Source: Pyrodictiaceae archaeon (GTDB lineage: Archaea > Thermoproteota > Thermoprotei_A > Sulfolobales > Pyrodictiaceae). Taken from it: a stretch of 13,659 nt of DNA. Positions 6,387 to 12,520 of this stretch are shown one piece after another. The position numbers were made by a program, and so were the translations under genes. Under the pieces are notes generated by a model that did no database searches, was not told the origin of the DNA, and was given only the letters and a program-made list of their open reading frames with translations. The stretch's first letter is position 1. Each line of letters starts with the position of its first letter. The stretch covers positions 1 through 13,659 of the forward strand of contig JALTYD010000123.1 in assembly GCA_027046525.1 (NCBI GenBank), read 5' to 3'.

Positions 6387-7469
6387 ATGGGCGTAAGCAG
6401 TATGGATATACCAGTAGAAGCTATAGATCTAGATACTATTAAGAGAGATTGTAGATCTATCCTTGCTTCTATGTCTAAGATAGTTATTGGCTACGAGTCA
6501 GAGCTAAGGATAATGATAGCATCTATGCTAGCTAATGGCCATATACTACTTGAAGGAGTACCAGGGATAGCTAAAACAACAATAGCTAGAGGGTTTGCAA
6601 AACTACTAGGACTGCCTATAGGAGAAGAAAAAATCAAAATAGACAGTATACCATTCCGCGGATTTTCGAGGATACAGTTTACACCAGATCTAATGCCTAC
6701 AGATATTACTGGAAGCTTAATATGGAATCCACACGAGAAGATATTTCAGCCCTATTTCGGGCCAATATTCTCTTATTTAGTCTTAGCAGATGAAATTAAT
6801 AGAGCAACACCACGTACACAGAGTGCTCTACTAGAAGCTATGCAGGAACGTAGAGTAAGTATTGGAGGGCATTCTTATCCACTCGAGCTACGTAGCAGAG
6901 GTAAATGGTTCATTGTAATAGCTACTCAGAATCCAGTAGAACAGGAGGGTACCTATCCGCTCCCCGAAGCTCAGCTAGACAGATTCGCAGTTAGGATAAT
7001 AATGGGTTATCCAGGGAGCTTAGAAGAAGAAAAGAACATATACAAGTTGCACTCAATGAGGCTTGTAGAGCCTGTAGAAGAACTAGAACCTCTCACTGAT
7101 AGTAGCTGGCTAGTCCGTGTGCAAGAATTTATCGCTAAGAATGTAAGAGTAGAAGAAGATACTCTGAACCTAATTGCGAGAATCATAAGGAGTACACGGC
7201 CAGAAATTATAGAGCCTGTTGGAAAGTATTTTGAGCTAGGTGCTAGTCCACGTGCAGGTATAATGTTGCTACGAGTAGCAAAAGCATACGCAGCAATAAA
7301 TGGGAAAGAAGTAGTTGAACTAGATGATATTAGAAATGTTTTATTTAGTGTCTTAAACCACAGAGTAATACCAAATATCGAGACAATAATTGAGAGAGGA
7401 GGAAGATTTAGAGATAGAGTAGATGTTATAAAAGAAGGCCTCGAATACATTCTTAAAACTACTATCTAG
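6387..7469 (+). CDS. moxR: MoxR-type AAA+ ATPase
   Basis: A 360-residue AAA+ ATPase of the MoxR subfamily, a cytosolic hexameric chaperone-like enzyme that typically works with VWA proteins to activate or insert cofactors into partner complexes. Walker A is GVPGIAKTT (57-65), Walker B LVLADEIN (131-138), and sensor 1 ATQNP (179-183). The MoxR-typical segments TPRTQSALLEAMQE and GTYPLPEAQLDRF are intact, and the C-terminal lid domain (about 215-355) is complete. Length is about 30-40 residues above many MoxR proteins, mostly at the N-terminus. Methionines at positions 1 and 6 are both possible starts; the first fits the TATA spacing of a leaderless mRNA. It lies between two VWA genes upstream and a DUF58 gene downstream, the usual partners, although the channel gene and an ABC cassette intervene. 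Confidence 0.93.
   Translation: MGVSSMDIPVEAIDLDTIKRDCRSILASMSKIVIGYESELRIMIASMLANGHILLEGVPGIAKTTIARGFAKLLGLPIGEEKIKIDSIPFRGFSRIQFTPDLMPTDITGSLIWNPHEKIFQPYFGPIFSYLVLADEINRATPRTQSALLEAMQERRVSIGGHSYPLELRSRGKWFIVIATQNPVEQEGTYPLPEAQLDRFAVRIIMGYPGSLEEEKNIYKLHSMRLVEPVEELEPLTDSSWLVRVQEFIAKNVRVEEDTLNLIARIIRSTRPEIIEPVGKYFELGASPRAGIMLLRVAKAYAAINGKEVVELDDIRNVLFSVLNHRVIPNIETIIERGGRFRDRVDVIKEGLEYILKTTI
6404..6412 (-). promoter_or_regulatory. Candidate TATA box of the K+ channel gene, inside the MoxR gene
   Basis: On the minus strand this reads GGTATATCC, centred about 34 nt upstream of the channel ATG, which would give a leader of only a few bases. It overlaps codons 6-9 of the MoxR gene. The match is shorter than that of the MoxR promoter. 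Confidence 0.35.
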
Positions 7470-7547
7470 GATTGAAATTTTATCCCCCAAGGAATCTTAT
7501 TATAAACTAACTGACTATAGAGTAATCTATACGGGTTGTAGATCTAT
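7470..7547 (+). promoter_or_regulatory. Intergenic promoter region of the ABC-DUF58 operon
   Basis: This 78-bp AT-rich gap holds TTATTATAAAC (7497-7507) as a TATA candidate, giving a leader of about 20 nt. A weaker candidate, AATCTATA (7524-7531), would give a leaderless mRNA starting at the ATG. T-rich bases just after the MoxR stop (AATTTTATCC) could terminate some of the upstream transcription. No clear Shine-Dalgarno motif precedes the ATG at 7548, unlike all the following genes. Confidence 0.4.
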
Positions 7548-8471
7548 ATGGAGAATGTAATAGAGTTCCATTCTGTATATAAGATCTATAGAGGTAGTGT
7601 AGAAGCCCTCAGAGGTGCTACTTTTACTATACCCAGTGGTGTTATTGCAGGTCTCGTCGGTCCTAATGGTGCAGGTAAAACTACGTCGTTTAAATTAGCA
7701 CTCGGGTTCTTGAGGCCTAATTCTGGGAGAGTTTATACATTTGGTCTAGATCCATGGAGAGAAGAGGACAAAGTTAGGAGAAAAATAGGTTATTTACCTG
7801 AAAAACCTATCTATCCAGCTAATATAACAGTAGAAGATCTCTTAGAACATATTACTATGAGTAAGCAATTACCATTATCGGAAGTTAGAAAAGTTGAACG
7901 TATAACTGGTATAGAAGAATATCATTCACGTCCTATAGGTTCTCTCTCTAGAGGATATATACAGAGACTAGGCCTAGCTACTACACTCATCGGAGAACCA
8001 GAGCTACTTCTACTAGATGAGCCTACAGCAAATCTAGATCCAGCTGCTAGGATAGAGATCCTTGAACTCATTAAGACATTTGCAGAAGACCTAGGAGTTA
8101 CAGTAGTAGTATCAACGCATATTCTACCTGAAATGCAGCAGATTGCTAACTATCTCGTAGTAATCAAAGATGGTGTTATTGTGGAACATGGCTATATAGG
8201 AGATCTAGCACAGAAGTATTATGCTGAGACAATATACGAGATAAAGACTGCAGAGCCGAGAACTGTAGCAAGAGAACTCATAGGCGAGGAGTTTATTGTA
8301 GGAATAGAAGTCTCACCTAGTAAGCTTATTGTGAAGATTGCTCGTGGTACAAATACACAAGCAGAATCTCTTTTTAGTAGACTACTAGCCAAGAGGCTCA
8401 TCGAAGACTATAGGCTTGTTACAGGATCTATACAAGATCTTTACTTCAAGCTTACATCTAAGGAGGAGTAG
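7548..8471 (+). CDS. ABC transporter ATP-binding protein (ABC-2 export type)
   Basis: A 307-residue nucleotide-binding subunit, cytosolic, expected to dimerise and power the permease encoded next. Walker A is GPNGAGKTT (38-46) and the Q-loop region is GYLPEKP, with Glu in place of Gln as is common in this subgroup. The signature reads LSRGYIQRL (133-141) instead of LSGGQ, Walker B is LLLLDEP (153-159) and the switch histidine is H191 in STH. A C-terminal extension of about 80 residues after the nucleotide-binding fold is usual for DrrA/CcmA/GldA-like subunits. Such pairs export lipids, antibiotics or polymers, or act in cell-surface processes; the cargo here is unknown. It opens a tightly packed five-gene operon that ends in a DUF58 gene, which ties it to the MoxR-VWA genes rather than to a metabolic pathway. 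Confidence 0.93.
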   Translation: MENVIEFHSVYKIYRGSVEALRGATFTIPSGVIAGLVGPNGAGKTTSFKLALGFLRPNSGRVYTFGLDPWREEDKVRRKIGYLPEKPIYPANITVEDLLEHITMSKQLPLSEVRKVERITGIEEYHSRPIGSLSRGYIQRLGLATTLIGEPELLLLDEPTANLDPAARIEILELIKTFAEDLGVTVVVSTHILPEMQQIANYLVVIKDGVIVEHGYIGDLAQKYYAETIYEIKTAEPRTVARELIGEEFIVGIEVSPSKLIVKIARGTNTQAESLFSRLLAKRLIEDYRLVTGSIQDLYFKLTSKEE

Positions 8472-8484
8472 GAGGTTCTAGCTA

Positions 8485-9255
8485 GTGGATAAGAGTAGAG
8501 TAATGAATAGTGAGGGTGTACTACCAGTTCTAAAAAATATACTAAGGCATACAGAGTTTATACTTAGCTACTCGGATATAACAGTCTTCCTCCTAGCTGT
8601 ATTTGTATCTTCAGTACTAGCTATAGGTCTTCTACTACAAAATCCAGTTATATCGTTTATGATAATAGCTTATGGTTTAGGTATAGGATTAGTCGCAGGC
8701 AACATGGCGCAAAACCTAGTTGAAGAACTGAGTTCTGGTAGAGTACAGCTTTATCTCATGATGGGGCTTACTAGGAAGAGATATGCTCTTTCTTGGATGC
8801 TAGCTGTTGTTGTCTATCCCTGCATAGCAGTATTTCTAGCATTATCGATACCTATTATACTCATAGATCCTACATTATTCGCTAAACCTACTCCTATACT
8901 TGGTTTATATGCTCCTATGCCTATATTCAATGAACTATTTACTGCATTTATACTAACTACTATTACTGCTGGACTATCTGCTCTCTTACCAGCAATAACA
9001 ATTACTAAAAGAAGTGCAACTGTTGGTATACCTGTACTAGTAACTCTTGCATATCCATTTGTTGCTGGATTCATAGGAGCTATACTAAATCTCGAGCCAA
9101 GAAGTATTGCTATACTAGTAAGCCCTGGGAATACTATTTTCGCAATGATGATTAACGATTTTAGCCTTGACGCTATAGTTGCTCTACCACAGGCTATATT
9201 CATAGTAATACTACTAGCCAGCTACGTCTATATGGCTGGTAGAAGAGAGGTGTAG
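8485..9255 (+). CDS. ABC-2-type permease subunit
   Basis: A 256-residue integral membrane protein with about six hydrophobic helices (roughly 31-50, 54-73, 101-127, 150-171, 179-201 and 231-250). The cytoplasmic segment VEELSSGRVQLYLMMGLTRK after helix 2 resembles the coupling region of ABC-2 permeases, where an acidic residue and a Gly precede a hydrophobic stretch and basic residues. Its place 13 bp after the ATPase gene makes it the partner membrane subunit; with one permease gene it would act as a homodimer. I chose the GTG at 8485 because GGAGGT (8471-8476) stands 8 nt upstream; an ATG at 8503 has no such site. It is somewhat shorter than typical 6-TM ABC-2 proteins and lacks a large outer domain. 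The two following membrane proteins with large outer domains may supply that. Confidence 0.82.
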   Translation: MDKSRVMNSEGVLPVLKNILRHTEFILSYSDITVFLLAVFVSSVLAIGLLLQNPVISFMIIAYGLGIGLVAGNMAQNLVEELSSGRVQLYLMMGLTRKRYALSWMLAVVVYPCIAVFLALSIPIILIDPTLFAKPTPILGLYAPMPIFNELFTAFILTTITAGLSALLPAITITKRSATVGIPVLVTLAYPFVAGFIGAILNLEPRSIAILVSPGNTIFAMMINDFSLDAIVALPQAIFIVILLASYVYMAGRREV

Positions 9256-9256
9256 C

Positions 9257-10264
9257 TTGTTGCTACGCCAGCTACTACTAGTAGCTGTTGTTTCTATAAT
9301 TGTAATGGCGCTAGTCGAGCTCTATATAGCTATATACGAGCCAGAAACAGTAGCACCTTTTACTGAGTGTGGAGGACCTCTAGGTTCAGGTCCACTACCA
9401 CGCTTCATAGCAACAGCTGATGGAAGAATATATGTAGTAAGTGGAGACTTTATAAATCTCTACAATCTACAGACTATTTATTATCGCCTATCTAGCGGTA
9501 GAAGTTTAGTTTATCTAAGAGTGTGGAGAGAGGCTTGGGGAGGATCAACATCATATGTACCTACCTACTTAGTTAAAGTTAATGGTAGTTTTTCTGAAGC
9601 TAGAGAAGACTGTAGAGTATACTTAGTGGATAGGAATTCTCTCATGAATGTATCTATTATCTATAATCCTTTCGCAAAGAGATACTTTGAAGGAATATAT
9701 TTTGAAGAAAAACCAGGAGAAACTAATCTTATAGCAATGCTAGAGAAACTAGCTGTAGGTAAATCTGATAATTGTGTATTCTTAGATAAAGCTGGTGAAG
9801 TTGTAAGAGTGTACCTTGATGCTAATAGAGTAAAGAAACTATTAACAAAGCCACAACCATACTCTAGAGATTTCTTCCTAGTAGTTATTACCAAGCTTGA
9901 TGGAGAAAAAATCAAACTAAGTATACCGCAGTATCCAAACATAGAGGATCTAAGCGACTTAGTTAAGCTAATACGTAAATATACTATAGGTAGCTCAGCA
10001 GATACTAATCAGAGTATTCCTAGTGATCTCCTACTAGCTATATACAATACTATCGTACCATCTGGTAGCAGTATTTGTTCAAACATAGGGTATACTACTA
10101 AGATAGGAACTGAAGAAATCCTTAGAACTCTATCAGCACTAGTAGTTGCAGGAGGAATACTAGTATATGACTATAAGAGTAATAGTAGGAAGTACAAAAA
10201 GGTCTTTACTAGAATAGCGAGATTGTTTAGTAGACTAAGGAGAAGAGGAGAGAAGAGTGTATAG
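9257..10264 (+). CDS. Bitopic-anchored membrane protein with four-cysteine outer domain, paralogue A
   Basis: A 335-residue protein of no family I recognise. One helix at each end (about 5-27 and 288-304) flanks an outer domain of about 260 residues, and the C-terminal tail is strongly basic and so cytoplasmic. The domain carries cysteines at 38, 119, 173 and 274, enough for two disulfides, which fits an oxidising exterior in a hyperthermophile. It also has sequons at NGS 109, NVS 131 and NQS 251. The next gene encodes a clear paralogue: DNCVFL versus DSCNFL, TKLDGEKIKLS versus LKLDGSKIPLS, and matching TIVPS...IC and YDYK segments. The start is TTG at 9257 or 9260, both following the GAGGTG site (9247-9252) that overlaps the permease stop. 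The gene overlaps its paralogue by 8 nt. It is likely an accessory subunit of the ABC pair or of the MoxR-VWA assembly (inference). Confidence 0.8.
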   Translation: MLLRQLLLVAVVSIIVMALVELYIAIYEPETVAPFTECGGPLGSGPLPRFIATADGRIYVVSGDFINLYNLQTIYYRLSSGRSLVYLRVWREAWGGSTSYVPTYLVKVNGSFSEAREDCRVYLVDRNSLMNVSIIYNPFAKRYFEGIYFEEKPGETNLIAMLEKLAVGKSDNCVFLDKAGEVVRVYLDANRVKKLLTKPQPYSRDFFLVVITKLDGEKIKLSIPQYPNIEDLSDLVKLIRKYTIGSSADTNQSIPSDLLLAIYNTIVPSGSSICSNIGYTTKIGTEEILRTLSALVVAGGILVYDYKSNSRKYKKVFTRIARLFSRLRRRGEKSV

Positions 10265-11243
10265 ATACCTGTTATTAATGACTCTTATAGTAGTGGCGAT
10301 AGTACTAGCTGCCTATATCGCTATAGTGCTTAAATCTCCACAGATAGAAATATCAACTCATTGTACAGATAAAAGAATGTTAAATAGAGATTTGCCTGTT
10401 TTCGTGCTAGTAGATAATGATCTATATGTTCTCGGTAGTATTGGTGGAAGGTTATGGTATAGAAGTCCTCCTCTCTTTAGAGAAGCCAAAGAAGTAGAAT
10501 TCATACTATATCCTAGCTATCTGAGGTATAAGAGAGGGTCTACCACTACTACACCACAACTAAAACCACCATATGTAGAAGAATGTACAATATATCTGCT
10601 TAGTGGCGATAGCTATGAGAATATTACGTTAACCTATACTTACATAGCAGGAGATTCTATAAGGTGGGGGCCTCCTCGTGAACTACTAGTATGGGGGAAG
10701 AAGGGAGAAGTACTAATTGAGTTGATAGAGAGACAAGCTCTCTCTAAACTAGATAGTTGCAATTTTCTCCTAGGCGGTATTGATAGACTAGTAGTAGATA
10801 TTGAGACTTTTAAATCTCTAATGAAAATAGGAAGTACACCAACAAGTCCTCAGCCTCTACGCTACTCGTTTGCACTAGTAATATTATTAAAACTAGATGG
10901 AAGTAAAATTCCACTAAGTGTTGGAAACAAGCTTATTAGCATGGATAAGGCGGTTAAAGATACAGTTAGTATGTATATTAATAGTTCTTCGTATAATCTA
11001 ACGATAGTTAATGCTATGTATAATACATACGAGAATACCATTGTACCTAGTTTTATCTGTACTAGTATAAACTACGTAACGACTATATCTCCAGGATACA
11101 TACTACGTGGATCTTCTCTACTAATAGCATGTAGTACACTATTAATATATGACTACAAGAGGAATCCTAAGATCTATAGAATGCTCTTCGCGAGATTCAA
11201 GAAGATAAAAGATCTAGCTAAGAGACTTAGGAGGCGACAATAG
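10257..11243 (+). CDS. Bitopic-anchored membrane protein with four-cysteine outer domain, paralogue B
   Basis: A 328-residue paralogue of the preceding gene product with the same plan: N-terminal helix (about 4-24), outer domain, second helix (about 284-298) and a basic cytoplasmic tail (RFKKIKDLAKRLRRR). Outer-domain cysteines at 36, 110, 168 and 268 line up in order and context with 38, 119, 173 and 274 of paralogue A, so the cysteine framework is the conserved feature of an otherwise divergent pair. An extra cysteine (292) lies in the second helix. Sequons NIT 122, NSS 242 and NLT 247 agree with an outer location. The start is GTG at 10257 with GAGGAGA upstream; GTGTATAG contains both this start and the preceding stop. 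The pair probably forms a heterodimer, which would explain retention of two diverged copies. Function unknown. Confidence 0.8.
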   Translation: MYRYLLLMTLIVVAIVLAAYIAIVLKSPQIEISTHCTDKRMLNRDLPVFVLVDNDLYVLGSIGGRLWYRSPPLFREAKEVEFILYPSYLRYKRGSTTTTPQLKPPYVEECTIYLLSGDSYENITLTYTYIAGDSIRWGPPRELLVWGKKGEVLIELIERQALSKLDSCNFLLGGIDRLVVDIETFKSLMKIGSTPTSPQPLRYSFALVILLKLDGSKIPLSVGNKLISMDKAVKDTVSMYINSSSYNLTIVNAMYNTYENTIVPSFICTSINYVTTISPGYILRGSSLLIACSTLLIYDYKRNPKIYRMLFARFKKIKDLAKRLRRRQ

Positions 11244-11245
11244 TA

Positions 11246-12163
11246 TTGGCTAGGCCGAGAGACCAGTGTAATCTAGCATTTACAGCATACAAGCTAGCTT
11301 CTGCTGATGCCACTATACTATTTACTGGAATGTCTAGGAGTAGGAAGATAGGATTAGGAGTAGAGTACATTGGTACCCGAGAGTATAGTCTAGGTGATGA
11401 TGCTAAGCGTATCGACTGGATAACAACAGCACGTAGTATCGATATTAATGGAGAATATAAACTGATGGTAAAAGAATTCGAAGAAGAACAGCTAGTAGAG
11501 ACTATGATCTTCCTAAATATCGGCTATTCTATGAGCTTTTGGGATAAGCTAGGAGTAGCTGTCTACATATCTTCGATAGCGTTATTTGTAGCTACTTTGA
11601 GGAATGATAAGGTAATCTTTGCTTTATCACCTAGTACAACAAGTAGTAGAGATCTAGAGTTTATACGTACTAGTAATCCACGTAGTATCATTGCTGCTCT
11701 GCCTAGGAAAGTATGTAGTTCAGAACCTGATAGTAGGAGTAGACTTAGAAGCCTAGTAGAGTATCTATCCCGCTTAAAGAAGCTTAGAGGTATACTCATT
11801 ATCACAGACTATAGCCATGACTTTGATGAACTACGAGAATTAGTCGAAGCTACGAAAAGCTTAGGGAAAAATCTCGGGCTGGTATTCATAGTAAAGAGCT
11901 ATGAGATCTCACCACCAATTGATGCTATAGATACACTACTCGTAGTAAAAGGTAGCGAGTTAACAGTAGAAACACCTCTACGAGAATATATGGATAGTAT
12001 CAAGAAACATATACGTAATGTGAGAGCACTTGTTGCTTCGAACTTTATACCATTCATAGAAATCTACGGGCTAGTTCATGCAAGAAAACATGTATACAAA
12101 ATAGCTACAATCTACGATAGTATTCGTAGAAAGACAATAACGATGCAATATCTCAGAGGCTAA
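11246..12163 (+). CDS. DUF58-domain protein with degenerate VWA metal site
   Basis: A 305-residue soluble protein. The DUF58 signature is clear: RSRKIGLGVEYIGTREYSLG followed by DDAKRIDWITTAR (residues 31-63). DUF58 proteins contain a VWA-like fold after this segment and are the standard partners of MoxR ATPases. Here the strand that should carry the first MIDAS aspartate reads IFLNIGYSM (88-96), with Asn where Asp is normal, so metal binding is doubtful. The usual N-terminal membrane helices of DUF58 proteins are missing, making it cytoplasmic. The start is TTG at 11246 with a strong AGGAGGCGA site (11229-11237) 8 nt upstream; only 2 bp separate it from the preceding stop. As last gene of the ABC operon it connects that operon to MoxR and the VWA genes. 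Confidence 0.85.
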   Translation: MARPRDQCNLAFTAYKLASADATILFTGMSRSRKIGLGVEYIGTREYSLGDDAKRIDWITTARSIDINGEYKLMVKEFEEEQLVETMIFLNIGYSMSFWDKLGVAVYISSIALFVATLRNDKVIFALSPSTTSSRDLEFIRTSNPRSIIAALPRKVCSSEPDSRSRLRSLVEYLSRLKKLRGILIITDYSHDFDELRELVEATKSLGKNLGLVFIVKSYEISPPIDAIDTLLVVKGSELTVETPLREYMDSIKKHIRNVRALVASNFIPFIEIYGLVHARKHVYKIATIYDSIRRKTITMQYLRG

Positions 12164-12170
12164 GAGTAAG

Positions 12171-12180
12171 AGAATAATAT
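12171..12180 (+). promoter_or_regulatory. Candidate TATA box for the leader RNA and tRNA-Trp
   Basis: AGAATAATAT lies about 27 nt before position 12203, exactly where base composition jumps from AT-rich to GC-rich. No TATA-like sequence exists in the 40 bp directly upstream of the tRNA, so the tRNA is probably transcribed from here with a leader of about 70 nt. Confidence 0.5.
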
Positions 12181-12203
12181 CCCTCCTAGTTTCTACCTAT
12201 TAG

Positions 12204-12271
12204 TGGGCTGAACCCCCAGGAGACCCCAAAGGGGATGATCTACGTGGTGGGCCCTGAGACAGTCTTTAGAC
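12204..12271 (+). ncRNA. GC-rich leader, candidate small structured RNA upstream of tRNA-Trp
   Basis: Outside the tRNA this is the only strongly GC-rich non-coding stretch in the window, and in AT-rich hyperthermophiles such islands usually are structured RNAs. It contains a CCCC-AAA-GGGG hairpin (12224-12234) flanked by GGAGA and GATGAT, resembling half of a kink-turn with possible tandem G-A pairs. Two CTGA boxes (12208-12211 and 12254-12257) are present. A possible box C, ATGATCT (12235-12241, five of seven matches to RUGAUGA), stands exactly 12 nt before the second CTGA, the usual archaeal C-D' spacing. GGGCT (12205-12209) can pair with GGCCC (12250-12254). No partner D/C' pair is convincing, so a C/D guide is possible but not established. 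It could equally be a processed tRNA leader. Confidence 0.4.
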
Positions 12272-12273
12272 AT

Positions 12274-12409
12274 GGGCCCGTAGCTCAGCCAGGCAGAGCG
12301 CCGGGCTCCAGACCACGAGCAAGTCTATAGACGCTGGGTCTGCTGAGAGGCCTAGATGAAGGAGGGAGAGACCCGGCGGTCGGGGGTTCAAATCCCCCCG
12401 GGCCCACCA
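12274..12409 (+). tRNA. trnW: tRNA-Trp (CCA anticodon), intron-containing, CCA end encoded
   Basis: All arms fold perfectly. The acceptor is GGGCCCG with CGGGCCC (12399-12405), discriminator A12406, and encoded CCA 12407-12409. The D stem is GCTC/GAGC, the anticodon stem CCGGG (12301-12305) with CCCGG (12372-12376), and the T stem GGGGG/CCCCC with loop TTCAAAT. The spliced anticodon loop is CTCCAGA, anticodon CCA at 12308-12310, so it decodes UGG. A 59-nt intron sits at the canonical 37/38 position. Splice sites are defined by a symmetrical bulge-helix-bulge: CTCC (12306-12309) pairs with GGAG (12365-12368), leaving two 3-nt AGA bulges (12310-12312 and 12369-12371), each cut after its second base. 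The tRNA lies between the DUF58 and S-adenosylhomocysteinase genes and has an unusual GC-rich leader. Confidence 0.97.
12312..12370 (+). ncRNA. tRNA-Trp intron with box C/D-type guide for C39
   Basis: The intron contains CTGA (12343-12346) and, 7 nt later, AGATGAA (12354-12360), like a D'-C' pair of an archaeal C/D RNA. The bases just before CTGA (12332-12342) are complementary to positions 35-45 of the spliced tRNA over 11 bp with one G-U pair. The fifth base upstream of CTGA (G12338) pairs with C39, the position the N+5 rule would methylate. The pre-tRNA-Trp intron of Haloferax is known to guide methylation of positions 34 and 39 in the same tRNA. Here only the 39 guide is evident, and no clear terminal C and D boxes are seen at the intron ends. 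In a circularised intron AGATGAA and CTGA could instead act as the C and D pair. Confidence 0.7.
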
Positions 12410-12421
12410 TGTTCTTGTTTT
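12410..12421 (+). terminator. T-rich terminator after tRNA-Trp
   Basis: TGTTCTTGTTTT directly follows the CCA end. This is the usual oligo-T signal for archaeal transcription termination. Confidence 0.5.
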
Positions 12422-12474
12422 CAGTCTACTATAGCTACTTAGGAAGGTCTAGGAGATTTCTTATTAGAGGGAGA

Positions 12475-12487
12475 GATATTAATTATA
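12475..12487 (+). promoter_or_regulatory. Candidate TATA box of the S-adenosylhomocysteinase gene
   Basis: GATATTAATTATA is a good TATA-like match about 34-46 nt before the TTG start. Transcription would begin around 12505-12508, leaving a leader of about 15 nt with the GGTGGT ribosome site. The preceding 12422-12474 holds nothing else I can identify. Confidence 0.5.
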
Positions 12488-12506
12488 GGCTAGAAGTTTT
12501 CTAGCC
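12488..12506. repeat. Perfect 8-bp inverted repeat between TATA box and predicted start site
   Basis: GGCTAGAA (12488-12495) and TTCTAGCC (12499-12506) form a perfect inverted repeat with a 3-nt centre. Its place between the TATA box and the predicted transcription start is typical for archaeal repressor operators, which block polymerase recruitment. If transcription starts further upstream it would instead be a leader hairpin ending 4 nt before the ribosome site. No binding protein is known. Confidence 0.5.
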
Positions 12507-12520
12507 TGCTGGTGGTAGAG

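Noticed and set aside
7007..7450. Open frame on the minus strand opposite the MoxR gene
   Set aside because: Serine-rich reverse-frame translation of a conserved AAA+ C-terminal domain; no independent support.
8814..9203. Open frame on the minus strand opposite the permease
   Set aside because: Shadow of the permease gene; its apparent hydrophobic character mirrors the membrane helices of the true frame.
12224..12234. CCCC-AAA-GGGG hairpin as a terminator of the DUF58 operon
   Set aside because: No T-run follows, the sequence continues GC-rich into a tRNA, and archaeal termination relies on oligo-T. It fits better as part of a structured RNA.
12204..12273. Leader as an H/ACA guide RNA
   Set aside because: ACA triplets occur at 12259 and 12270, but I could not form a hairpin with a pseudouridylation pocket at the required distance upstream.
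12361..12376. A second intron guide for C34, as in Haloferax
   Set aside because: The required antisense would read about GGGTCTGGAGCC before a CTGA. No such sequence is in the intron; GGAG at 12365-12368 is explained by the splicing helix.
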